Position numbers and translations under genes: made by a program | Assembly (NCBI RefSeq): GCF_016612505.1 | Contig: NZ_JAENRR010000037.1 | Coordinates: forward strand, 1 to 48,074 | DNA from: Carboxylicivirga marina | GTDB taxonomy: Bacteria > Bacteroidota > Bacteroidia > Bacteroidales > Marinilabiliaceae | DNA length: 48,074 nucleotides | Reading direction: 5' to 3' | The notes under the pieces: generated by a model | Told to the model about the DNA's origin: nothing | Seen by the model: only the letters and a program-made list of their open reading frames with translations | Databases searched by the model: none | In this document: one piece after another, positions 8,974-15,573 of the stretch | Layout of the letters: every line of letters starts with the position of its first letter | Numbering within the stretch: position 1 is the first letter of the stretch

Positions 8974-9100
8974 CACCTCTCCTCGGTCCTCTCCTCAAGG
9001 AGAGGAAGTGTGAAAGATTGAAACACTGAGCTTTGAATACATGCTGCAATCTGCCATGATTCTATCTCCTTCTCCTTGAGGAGAAGGCTGGGATGAGGTG
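8974..9100. repeat. DUF559-associated palindromic element, copy C
   Basis: Nearly identical to copy A over its full 127 bp, including the central stretch AGTGTGAAAGATTGAAACAC. The loop bases of both hairpins differ (ctcaagg and cttgagg forms), the pattern expected when stems are conserved but loops drift. Together with copy B and the CCTGACAGG hairpin at 9121 it fills the gene-free stretch 8648-9163, where no convincing ORF is visible. Confidence 0.9.
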
Positions 9101-9120
9101 ATAGTACCAGGCATAAAACA

Positions 9121-9153
9121 AAACCTGTCAGGATTTTGAATCCTGTCAGGTTT
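9121..9153. repeat. CCTGACAGG-family hairpin, copy 2
   Basis: AAACCTGTCAGGATT and AATCCTGTCAGGTTT form 15-bp arms with one mismatch around TTG. It lies 10 bases beyond the 3' end of the holin-like gene and may terminate the lysis-type gene set. Confidence 0.88.
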
Positions 9154-9163
9154 ACCCCTCCTC

Positions 9164-9616
9164 TTATCTTTTCCGTTTAAACAGCCCACCTAGAAATCCC
9201 TTCTTCGGTGCTGCCTTTAGTGAATCAGCGTTAACGCCTTTGGTTTTTTCATAGGTGCGTGCCACGCCCAAACCCAACATACCAATCACAACAGTCATTA
9301 AATGCTCCATTTGAAGCGCCGGAGGTGGTGGTGCGCTGGCATTGCACAACTTAATGGCATACACCATTATGTCTCTTAAAATAAAGTTGTATAGTAAAGC
9401 CAATCCACATACCCAGCCAATGAAGGGGCGCCAACCGGCTACAAATACTGATTTATGGGCAGCTTCGATTTTATTAATTTCAATCTGCCCCAGGTTTTCG
9501 TTGTGAGTGATCTTTCTGAGCTCCAATTCCATTTTCATCTCTTCCTCCCTGGAGGTATGTAACTCATCAATGGTATTAACTACCCCGTCTACTATTTTTC
9601 CGATTGGTATTGTCAT
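9164..9616 (-). CDS. Holin-like protein (3TM GTA-holin type)
   Basis: This 150-residue protein has a charged N-terminal coiled-coil-like segment (about 1-55), then the sequence SVFVAGWRPFIGWVCGLALL typical of the three-TM phage/gene-transfer-agent holin family. Two or three further hydrophobic segments follow, then a basic tail (KKGFLGGLFKRKR). Holins of this kind let a muramidase reach the wall. The stop codon of the preceding GH108 gene overlaps its start by 4 bases, so the two are translationally coupled. Export or anchoring roles outside phages are possible, because no phage structural genes are nearby. Family confidence is good. Confidence 0.82.
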   Translation of the reverse strand: MTIPIGKIVDGVVNTIDELHTSREEEMKMELELRKITHNENLGQIEINKIEAAHKSVFVAGWRPFIGWVCGLALLYNFILRDIMVYAIKLCNASAPPPPALQMEHLMTVVIGMLGLGVARTYEKTKGVNADSLKAAPKKGFLGGLFKRKR

Positions 9617-10131
9617 AGCGCTAATGTTTTAAAAGATCGGTTGAGCCATCCGTGAAGAAATTTTATTTGTGTACGGTTGCGGGCCACAATAGCATTATAG
9701 CGAGCCACTTTGCCAATAAAAAAGGCCTGTACAAAAGCCTGTTCACCATAGTTGTTAATAGCCTTGAGGGTGATGGGCCCCAATCCCCCATCGGGTGTGA
9801 CACCAACAATGCGCTGCGCCATTTTTACCGAAGTGCGCACGCCTGCGTTAACACCAAAGTCAAAAATATTATAGGCCACTAAATCGCTCTCGACCTCATC
9901 CAGGCGTGCCTTGTCCCAGTATTTTTCTTTATATAAATCCATTACCATACGGGTTACCAGAGGGTCATCGTGCCTGCCGGCTTTTACCAATGACCAGCCA
10001 GGCCAGTTGGGGTTGTAACGCTCGGCAATACCGGCAAAAGTCCAGCCACCACTGTCGTGCTCCACTTTGTGCAGCACAAAACCGCCTTCGTTCTGCATGG
10101 TTTGTTGAAATGCTTTATTAAAGTTTGCCAT
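9613..10131 (-). CDS. GH108 family N-acetylmuramidase
   Basis: The 172-residue lysozyme-like protein has the GH108 motif NEGGF with catalytic Glu15, and DSGGWTFAGI (residues 26-35). The C-terminal half matches the associated peptidoglycan-binding domain (LDEVESDLVAYNIFDFGVNAG and later FLHGWLNRSF). It would hydrolyse the glycan backbone of peptidoglycan. There is no signal peptide, so it would need the neighbouring holin-like protein (overlap ATGA) or another route to leave the cytoplasm. Length is typical of phage and GTA-type endolysins. It is preceded by a hairpin of the CCTGACAGG family, which separates it from the upstream helical-protein gene. Confidence 0.9.
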   Translation of the reverse strand: MANFNKAFQQTMQNEGGFVLHKVEHDSGGWTFAGIAERYNPNWPGWSLVKAGRHDDPLVTRMVMDLYKEKYWDKARLDEVESDLVAYNIFDFGVNAGVRTSVKMAQRIVGVTPDGGLGPITLKAINNYGEQAFVQAFFIGKVARYNAIVARNRTQIKFLHGWLNRSFKTLAL

Positions 10132-10178
10132 ATGAATGTTGTTTAGGCGTATTTGCTATTTTAGTTGACAATAATGAA

Positions 10179-10211
10179 AAACCCGCCAGGATTCTGAATC
10201 CTGACAGGTTT
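10179..10211. repeat. CCTGACAGG-family hairpin, copy 3
   Basis: AAACCCGCCAGGATT and AATCCTGACAGGTTT face each other around CTG (15-bp arms with two mismatched or wobble positions). It lies between the helical-protein gene and the muramidase gene and could weaken read-through between them. Confidence 0.85.
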
Positions 10212-10232
10212 AAAGCAATCGACTGTAAATAA

Positions 10233-10892
10233 TTAGCTTCTGACAAATACGCCCAATGCTTCGAGTAGCTGAGGCTGATCGTAGAGTGCCACTTTGGCTA
10301 TCGCATAGAAATCATCCATCCACTCTTTAAGAGCTAAGAGGGCGGCATTTTTATTCTTGGTCATATCCTGTGATTCGGCCAGTTCGGTGTCAAAATGCGA
10401 ACGCTTGGCTAAGAGTTCTTCAAGCAGGGCAAGGCATTCATCAACCTGTGCTGCTGTGAGTTTTATTTTATCCATTTCTGTTTGAAGGGTGGCATCAGCT
10501 TTAACAGCTGTATAAAACAAACGAACCTTATCGAAAAAATCGTTGTACTTACGCGGAAAGCGACCTTTTACACCAAGTTTTACCAAAACCTCTGGTTTAT
10601 GCTTAAAAAATATCAGTGCTTTATCGCGATGAACCTTAAATACAGCTTGAAGTTCGTTGTAAGTTGTTGAGTATGTCAATGAAGCCTCACTCGATTCGGT
10701 ATCTTCTTTAAAGTTTTTATCCCAAATGCCCTGACTTGCATTATAAGTTTGACGCCCTACTGCTAATTGCTCGTCTCCCATGCCATATTCGGCAAGTGCT
10801 GCTTTAATAGCCGGGTTTGTTTCGGCATTGGTGATGGCTGTTCGGGATTTTTCTAAGAATTTTGATTCTGATTTAAAAAGTCGTTTTGTCAT
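10233..10892 (-). CDS. Helical protein of unknown function, Bacteroidota type
   Basis: This 219-residue soluble protein is predicted almost wholly alpha-helical and very charged (MTKRLFKSESKFLEKSRTAI at the start; ending KVALYDQPQLLEALGVFVRS). The two halves look like an internal duplication: a long helix with NPAIKAALAEYGMGDEQLAVG near residues 27-47, and a second bundle around residues 120-219. I recognise the style as one common in Bacteroidota but know no function. Its neighbours are the muramidase/holin pair downstream and the tandem-repeat ORF and LytTR regulator upstream, all on the minus strand. It has no signal peptide, membrane helix or known catalytic motif. Confidence 0.75.
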   Translation of the reverse strand: MTKRLFKSESKFLEKSRTAITNAETNPAIKAALAEYGMGDEQLAVGRQTYNASQGIWDKNFKEDTESSEASLTYSTTYNELQAVFKVHRDKALIFFKHKPEVLVKLGVKGRFPRKYNDFFDKVRLFYTAVKADATLQTEMDKIKLTAAQVDECLALLEELLAKRSHFDTELAESQDMTKNKNAALLALKEWMDDFYAIAKVALYDQPQLLEALGVFVRS

Positions 10893-10921
10893 ATCTATAT
10901 GGTTTAATTAAAAATATTGAT

Positions 10922-11233
10922 TTATGAATGGTGCCATGCATGCGCAAGCGTTACAATGCACTGCGCAATCGGGGAAATCGGTTGCGCCATGGGGAAAATC
11001 GACTGCGCCACCGGGGAGATCGACTGCGCAGGCGGGGAAATTGATTGAGAACACGGTACGATCGCATGAGAGCCTGGGGAAATTGATTGCGCCATTGGGA
11101 AGATCGACTGCGCGGAGCGTACCTTCAACTGAGCGCTCATTTGATTGCCTTTAGCCAGGTAAATATACTCCCGACTGTCTTGTAAGCTTTTTAGATAAAT
11201 ATTGTGCTTAATAGTATGATGTAAAATCCTCAT
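10922..11233 (-). CDS. Small ORF encoding heptapeptide repeats (possible protein)
   Basis: Starting from the ATG at 11233, the ORF encodes 103 residues; other ATGs lie at 11278 and 11140. The first about 30 residues are basic and ordinary (LHHTIKHNIYLKSLQDSREY). From about residue 41 the protein is made of heptads of the type AQSISPx: AQSIFPM, AQSISPG, SQSISPP, AQSISPV, AQSIFPM, AQPISPI. They arise from 21-base DNA repeats. The plus strand is open over the same stretch, so reading frame alone does not prove coding. It lies between the LytTR gene and the helical protein, all on the minus strand, which supports a place in that gene set. Function unknown. Confidence 0.4.
   Translation of the reverse strand: MRILHHTIKHNIYLKSLQDSREYIYLAKGNQMSAQLKVRSAQSIFPMAQSISPGSHAIVPCSQSISPPAQSISPVAQSIFPMAQPISPIAQCIVTLAHAWHHS
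10939..11127. repeat. 21-base tandem repeat array (about 9 units)
   Basis: Head-to-tail units of exactly 21 bases begin at 10939, 10960, 10981, 11002, 11023, 11044, 11065, 11086 and 11107. The commonest form carries CTGCGC near the left and GGGGAAATCG at the right. Units 1-4 and 7 are close copies; units 5 and 6 are diverged. Because 21 is a multiple of three, both strands stay open across it. Confidence 0.92.
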
Positions 11234-11358
11234 TGTATCGTGCTTAAAAATCGATACACAAGATATTACTTTAAGCACTTGCTGATTTCAAATGGTCAGA
11301 AAAACTGAATAAGCGGTAGAGATTGAGGAATAAACGGTAGGATTTGGCAAATAAGCGG

Positions 11359-11688
11359 TTATGAAAATGGCTGAATTTTCTCTAATAATTGGGTAGTATT
11401 ACGGCGCGAAACGTCAAATTCCTTTCCATTTTCCATCTGAACCTTTTGTAATACTTTAAAATAGGCCGATAAATAATTCAGATTTATAATCACATTGCGG
11501 TTAATGCGAACAAAATAATTGGGCAGACTATTTTCCAAATCTTTGAGCTGTTCGCAATGCGACAGGGTGATATCGCCGCTTAAATAAATGGTGATGGCTC
11601 CTTGAGCATATTGCAGGTAGCAAATGTGCTTGTAGGGAACCCGTTGTATCTTTTGCTGACATTCGAGTATCAGGCATTTTTTAAGCAT
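11359..11688 (-). CDS. LytTR-domain DNA-binding protein
   Basis: The 109-residue protein consists of a LytTR DNA-binding domain and little else. Visible features are the opening strand and RVPYKHICYLQYAQGAITIYL, the typical SLPNYFVRINRNVIINLNYL segment (usual form F.RiHRSyiVN...I), and the ending GKEFDVSRRNTTQLLEKI (compare VSRR/S..). No receiver domain is present, so it is not a standard response regulator; stand-alone LytTR proteins often pair with a membrane partner, but none is seen here. It is the first gene of the minus-strand set running through the repeat ORF, helical protein, muramidase and holin, and is the natural candidate for its regulator (inference). Confidence 0.88.
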   Translation of the reverse strand: MLKKCLILECQQKIQRVPYKHICYLQYAQGAITIYLSGDITLSHCEQLKDLENSLPNYFVRINRNVIINLNYLSAYFKVLQKVQMENGKEFDVSRRNTTQLLEKIQPFS

Positions 11689-11860
11689 AAGGTATGGCGT
11701 TTGGTTAAACGGGCAGTGAAGATATAAATTTTTCTTATGAACAACAGATGGTTTTTGTCAATTTTATTACGCTTACTATACAATAGCTAACTCTTCCTTA
11801 AGGATGCGATCTTAATAAGCAGCTTGTCAATAAAAATCGCATCCCAAAAACCTAAAGCCT

Positions 11861-11868
11861 TATATTTG
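11861..11868 (+). promoter_or_regulatory. Putative -7 element for vsr (near-leaderless)
   Basis: TATATTTG matches TAnnTTTG exactly and lies 5 bases before the vsr ATG, so a transcript would start at or next to the start codon. No TTG is found at the usual -33 spacing, which lowers the confidence. Confidence 0.4.
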
Positions 11869-11873
11869 AATAG

Positions 11874-12284
11874 ATGGATGTGCACGATAAAAAGACCCGG
11901 GCGTATAATATGAGCCGGATTAGGGGGAAGGATACGAAGCCTGAACTGCTGGTGCGTCGCTTTCTGTTTGCCAACGGCTTTCGTTATCGCCTGCATGTAA
12001 AAGAGCTGCCGGGCAAACCTGATATCGTTTTACCCAAATACAAAACAGTCGTATTTGTGCACGGCTGCTTTTGGCACGGACACAAAGGCTGCAAATATTT
12101 TACCATACCAAAAACACGCACCGAATGGTGGCTCACTAAAATCAAAGGTAATAGCCGACGTGATAAACTAGCTGAAATAGATTTAAATGTGTTAGGCTGG
12201 AAAGTGATTGTGATTTGGGAATGTAAGTTAAAATCAAAATCCATTACTACTACTCTTGAAAACCTTCTCGAAAAACTTTCCTGA
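11874..12284 (+). CDS. vsr: Very short patch repair endonuclease (Vsr)
   Basis: The 136-residue protein nicks DNA 5' of T:G mismatches left by deamination of 5-methylcytosine. The family motifs are all present: RAYNMSRIRGKDTKPE near the start, then LPGKPDIVLPKYKTVVFVHG with the catalytic Asp50, then CFWHGHKGC and the W residues that intercalate at the mismatch. The Cys/His zinc-site pattern is visible around HGCFWHGHKGC. Length matches E. coli Vsr. It lies just upstream of a C5-cytosine methyltransferase gene, exactly the enzyme whose product it would protect against. It has its own putative promoter, separated from the methylase operon by the C-box. Confidence 0.96.
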   Translation: MDVHDKKTRAYNMSRIRGKDTKPELLVRRFLFANGFRYRLHVKELPGKPDIVLPKYKTVVFVHGCFWHGHKGCKYFTIPKTRTEWWLTKIKGNSRRDKLAEIDLNVLGWKVIVIWECKLKSKSITTTLENLLEKLS

Positions 12285-12316
12285 TACAATAACTACCTGT
12301 TGATAAAATTATCAAT

Positions 12317-12351
12317 ATGTGACGTATAGTCCGTTGACTTATAAGTCACAT
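12317..12351. promoter_or_regulatory. C-box operator of the controller protein
   Basis: Two dyads, GACGTATAGTC (12321-12331) and GACTTATAAGTC (12336-12347), are separated by four bases and enclosed by ATGTGAC (12317-12323) and its complement GTCACAT (12345-12351). This is the layout of C-box operators in controller-regulated restriction-modification systems (GACTnnnAGTC pairs). It ends 19 bases before the controller ATG. Confidence 0.9.
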
Positions 12352-12364
12352 CCGAATAGTTTTA
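12334..12364 (+). promoter_or_regulatory. Putative promoter of the controller-methylase-nuclease operon
   Basis: TTG (12334-12336), a 20-base gap and TAGTTTTA (12357-12364; one mismatch to TAnnTTTG) fit a Bacteroidota promoter. The -33 element lies inside the C-box. The start site would fall within a base or two of the ATG at 12371, so the message is probably leaderless, as described for several controller genes. Confidence 0.55.
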
Positions 12365-12370
12365 CCCTCC

Positions 12371-12601
12371 ATGAATTTACAGGAACTATTTGGCAAACGC
12401 GTACGCGAACTACGTCAAAAACAAGAACTAAGCCAGGAGGCGCTCGCCTTTAAAGCTGGTATCGACAGAACATATATGACCAGTATTGAGAATGGGAAGC
12501 GAAATGTTTCCATTCAAAATATTGAGAAGGTGATAACCGCACTTGATGTTCCGGTTAAAGATTTTTTTGCATCAGACATTTTTATTGAAGGGAAGAAATG
12601 A
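12371..12601 (+). CDS. Restriction-modification controller protein (XRE family)
   Basis: This 76-residue helix-turn-helix protein matches C proteins of type II restriction-modification systems in length and layout: FGKRVRELRQKQELSQEALAFKAGIDRTYMTSIENGKRNVSIQNIEKVITAL. The HTH spans about residues 16-40. C proteins bind C-boxes as dimers to time expression of the nuclease after entry into a new host. A well-formed C-box lies immediately upstream, which supports autoregulation. The stop codon overlaps the methyltransferase ATG (ATGA), so the two are translated together. Here the methylase, not only the nuclease, follows the controller, an order discussed in the findings. Confidence 0.93.
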   Translation: MNLQELFGKRVRELRQKQELSQEALAFKAGIDRTYMTSIENGKRNVSIQNIEKVITALDVPVKDFFASDIFIEGKK

Positions 12602-13830
12602 AGAAGTATTCAGAACTAAAAAAGGTATTAAACTTTAGGAAGTTAAAATACTTTGAGGAAGAGCATGCATGCGTTACACATTATCTGCAAACCGTAGAAG
12701 ATGATGCTGGTAAATATTACAAGGTAAAGGCTGAAGAATATTTGAAAGCAAAAGGCCAATCATTAGTTAATGGTCATTCAATAAAAATCCCTTTCAAATT
12801 TGATGATATACCATTTCCACCACCCCAAAAACCAGATTTTACTTTCATCGATCTGTTCGCAGGAATTGGAGGTTTTAGGATGGCTTTACAAAACTTAAAC
12901 AACAAATGTGTATTTAGCTCTGAGTGGGACAAGTTTGCTAAAAAGACATATGAAGCCAATTTTGGTGAAGTGCCTTTTGGCGATATCACAAAAGATGAGA
13001 CTAAAAACTATATACCTGATAGTTTTGATATCTTATGTGCTGGTTTTCCATGTCAAGCATTCTCAATTGCTGGAAGGCGAGGAGGATTTGAAGACACAAG
13101 AGGAACACTCTTCTTCGACGTAGCAGAGATTATCAGAAGAAAACAACCTAAAGCAATTTTTCTTGAAAATGTCAAAGGATTACTAAATCATGGCGGTGGC
13201 AAAACGCTTGAAACAATATTAAATGTATTAAGGGAAGATCTCGAATACTTCGTTCCAGAGCCGAAAATATTAAACGCAAAAGATTTTGGCACCCCTCAAA
13301 ATAGAGAACGAATCTTCATTGTTGGGTTTAGGAAAGATTTGGGAATTAATGAATTTCATTATCCTAAGCCGTCTTGTGAAAAAATCATATTTGAAAAGGT
13401 AAAAGAGAAAAACCCAGTCTCCGTTAAATACTATCTGTCAGATACATATTTAAACACCTTAATAGAGCACAAAAAACGACATGCAAGTAAAGGTAATGGG
13501 TTTGGTTACGAGATCATCCCAGATGATGGAACTGCTAACGCTGTTGTCTGCGGAGGCATGGGCAGAGAAAGAAATTTAGTTTATGATGACAGATTAGAAG
13601 ATTTTACACCTGTAACCAACATTAAAGGAGAAGTTAACAGGCAAGGCATTAGAAAAATGACTCCTAGAGAATGGGCAAGACTTCAAGGATTTCCAGATGA
13701 ATATCTTATCCCCGTTTCAGATGCATCTGCATACAAACAATTTGGCAACTCAGTCGCAGTTCCTGCCATCCAAGCTACTGCAAAGAAAATAATTGAAACA
13801 TTAAAGAAAAATGACACTAAAAGGAAATAA
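12598..13830 (+). CDS. DNA (cytosine-5) methyltransferase, HpaII-type partner
   Basis: The 410-residue enzyme methylates cytosine C5 using AdoMet. Motif I is FIDLFAGIGGFRMAL (about residues 82-96), the catalytic motif IV is GFPCQAFS with Cys152, motif VI is ENVKGL, motif VIII is QNRERIFIVGF and motif X ends QFGNSVAVPA. An N-terminal extension of about 80 residues precedes motif I. The target is inferred to be CCGG, because the gene is followed, with a 20-base overlap, by an HpaII-like endonuclease. The upstream Vsr gene fits a C5-methylating system. Translational coupling to the controller gene (ATGA) is seen. Confidence 0.95.
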   Translation: MKKYSELKKVLNFRKLKYFEEEHACVTHYLQTVEDDAGKYYKVKAEEYLKAKGQSLVNGHSIKIPFKFDDIPFPPPQKPDFTFIDLFAGIGGFRMALQNLNNKCVFSSEWDKFAKKTYEANFGEVPFGDITKDETKNYIPDSFDILCAGFPCQAFSIAGRRGGFEDTRGTLFFDVAEIIRRKQPKAIFLENVKGLLNHGGGKTLETILNVLREDLEYFVPEPKILNAKDFGTPQNRERIFIVGFRKDLGINEFHYPKPSCEKIIFEKVKEKNPVSVKYYLSDTYLNTLIEHKKRHASKGNGFGYEIIPDDGTANAVVCGGMGRERNLVYDDRLEDFTPVTNIKGEVNRQGIRKMTPREWARLQGFPDEYLIPVSDASAYKQFGNSVAVPAIQATAKKIIETLKKNDTKRK

Positions 13831-14908
13831 AGGAGAATGGAGTGAATTATACACATTCTTTAAACTACTGCACGATGGCATACTATTCTCTGCCGATGAA
13901 AAATTAAATAAAACAACTTCTTCTATTGATGTCAATTCTATTTATAGAGATGATACAGGAAAAGAATTAGAATTCAAACGCGCTGGAAATCAAATCGACA
14001 TTATAGATACTACAAGTAAAAAAGTAATAATGAGCTTCAGCTATACTGACGCTAAAGCGTTAGCTGATGAACTTTTAACGGAAATTCATAAACTTAGTGG
14101 CAACAAAAACAAAATAAACAACACAACTGAAACCAAAATTAAGAATCATCATATCAATCAGGTTAAAACTAAATCACAAAACAAAGGTGATATTAGAATG
14201 TTAGTTTATGATAGTGTACATGGTTTAACTTCTGATCAAGAATTTAGTATTAAATCATTTCTAGGTAGTGACCCTACACTTTTCAATGCCAACAAAACGA
14301 CCAACATTATCTATAAGATAAGTAATCAAAATGGTAACGCGATGCCGGCGGCGGATATTGCCACAGTCAATTCTTTAAATCCAAAATCCAAAAAATACAT
14401 CAAAAGAATAGAGGAAATTCAAAACTTAGGCTATTCAATAGACTTTGACTCATATCAAGACAACACCTTTAAGCTTAATCTACAATTAATCGATAGTGAC
14501 CTACCAAAAATATTAGCACATATTGTTCTTGATAAATATATAAGTCAGATAACTAAAATACCTGACATCATTAATAAGCTAAATACCTCTAACCCGTTGA
14601 ACTACGATTTATCGCTAGGCCATAATTTTTATGAATACAGATTAATCAATTTCCTTGTTGAAGCAGCGTTAGGTATGACCTCAAAGACTGTTTGGACAGG
14701 AAAGTATGCTGTGATTGGTGGCCTTATAATTGTGAAGTCTAATGCTGATATTGTATGTTATCACTTAGTTGATTTTAATAAATTCAAAGAATACCTTAAA
14801 AACACTTGTAAGCTTGACAATCCTAGTGGCTCAAAGATGGGATACGGAGAAGTTTATGAGGAAAATAATGAGACATACATAAAGTTGAATTTTCAGTTTA
14901 AAGCATAA
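13811..14908 (+). CDS. HpaII-like type II restriction endonuclease
   Basis: The 365-residue protein begins MTLKGNKGEWSELYTFFKLL, matching the start of the HpaII endonuclease family (NKGEWSE motif). It continues with a charged middle segment and KELEFKRAG, where Glu-x-Lys could serve the catalytic site. HpaII cuts C/CGG. Length agrees with the family. Its start overlaps the methylase end by 20 bases in another frame, so both are expressed from one message. The DNA is noticeably A-rich compared with flanking genes, consistent with acquisition by transfer. Target specificity is inferred from family membership and the C5 methylase next to it. Confidence 0.85.
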   Translation: MTLKGNKGEWSELYTFFKLLHDGILFSADEKLNKTTSSIDVNSIYRDDTGKELEFKRAGNQIDIIDTTSKKVIMSFSYTDAKALADELLTEIHKLSGNKNKINNTTETKIKNHHINQVKTKSQNKGDIRMLVYDSVHGLTSDQEFSIKSFLGSDPTLFNANKTTNIIYKISNQNGNAMPAADIATVNSLNPKSKKYIKRIEEIQNLGYSIDFDSYQDNTFKLNLQLIDSDLPKILAHIVLDKYISQITKIPDIINKLNTSNPLNYDLSLGHNFYEYRLINFLVEAALGMTSKTVWTGKYAVIGGLIIVKSNADIVCYHLVDFNKFKEYLKNTCKLDNPSGSKMGYGEVYEENNETYIKLNFQFKA

Positions 14909-14912
14909 GCAT

Positions 14913-14944
14913 AACATGTCAGGATTTAAGTTCTGACAGGGCTT
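14913..14944. repeat. CCTGACAGG-family hairpin, copy 4 (degenerate)
   Basis: ACATGTCAGGATT and GTTCTGACAGGGCT form imperfect arms 5 bases after the endonuclease stop codon, in the position of a terminator. It is the most diverged of the five copies seen. Confidence 0.7.
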
Positions 14945-14957
14945 CTTTCCTAAATAA

Positions 14958-15272
14958 ATGGCAAACATCAAATTCGAATACCTCTATCGCGATGAGGGCA
15001 ATTACAAAACCTATGGGGAGGTAATTTTCTCTAATCCCAATCAGTTGTCTGTAGAGTATATCACTCAACGTATTGAATCAAATCTTATTGAAGGCTCCTG
15101 GTTTGAACCCAACAAGTGGAATATTCCGCGTTTCAGTTTCCATCAACACAATCCATTTGGCATTAATGATTTACTGTGGTATGAGTTTGATTGTCTTAGC
15201 CAATGTCATGAAACTTCGAATTCAAATAGTATCGACGATTTTTTAGAACGAATCATTTCAACCGCCGAGTGA
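14958..15272 (+). CDS. Small conserved-type protein of unknown function
   Basis: The 104-residue protein has no membrane helix or signal peptide. It opens ANIKFEYLYRDEGNYKTYGEV, then IFSNPNQLSVEYITQRIESN and a Trp/Pro/His-rich centre (PRFSFHQHNPFGINDLLWYEFD). I recall similar short proteins in many genomes, often in accessory regions, but know no function. It lies 49 bases after the endonuclease stop, beyond a degenerate hairpin, on the same strand, so it may belong to the restriction island or be a passenger. The start is the only ATG close to the first beta strand. Confidence 0.7.
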   Translation: MANIKFEYLYRDEGNYKTYGEVIFSNPNQLSVEYITQRIESNLIEGSWFEPNKWNIPRFSFHQHNPFGINDLLWYEFDCLSQCHETSNSNSIDDFLERIISTAE

Positions 15273-15450
15273 TACCGATTACGAATCAAAACGATTGATA
15301 AAAAATCAATCTGTGCTCCTGTTTCGGCATTAATCCATGTAATAAGGCACAGATTGCAAATCTGCGCCAGCGTTGGGAAAATACATCTTGTACATCCTCT
15401 GTGTTCTCTTTTAACTCTGCGGTAAATTATTTCTTACAAATCTTTACTTT

Positions 15451-15561
15451 AACTAACGGGATGCAGCATAGTTTGTGTTTAATAGAAAGCCCCCACTCCC
15501 TTCGGGTATCTCCCCAGGGGGAGAATGAATTGAACTTTGAAACTAACGCCATGCAGCATAG
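15451..15561. repeat. Direct repeat pair around a palindrome
   Basis: Two 21-base copies beginning AACTAACG and ending ATGCAGCATAG occur at 15451-15471 and 15541-15561, differing at two bases. Between them lies the palindrome TCTCCCC-AG-GGGGAGA (15509-15524). They occupy the gene-free stretch 15273-15573, in which no ORF or promoter stands out. Confidence 0.75.
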
Positions 15562-15573
15562 CAGAGTCAGTTT

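Noticed and set aside
8677-9189. Short ORFs running through the DUF559-associated repeats
   Set aside because: Their residues come from repeat DNA and hairpins and change between copies; no protein-like pattern is seen.
10939-11127. CRISPR array
   Set aside because: The 21-base units are contiguous with no unique spacers, and no cas genes are nearby.
10924-11154. Plus-strand ORF through the 21-base repeats
   Set aside because: It is open only because the unit length is a multiple of three; the minus-strand frame fits the strand of the surrounding genes better. It was not listed as a gene.
9164-11688. Intact prophage
   Set aside because: Only muramidase and holin-like genes are phage-like; no integrase, terminase, capsid, tail or attachment repeats were seen.
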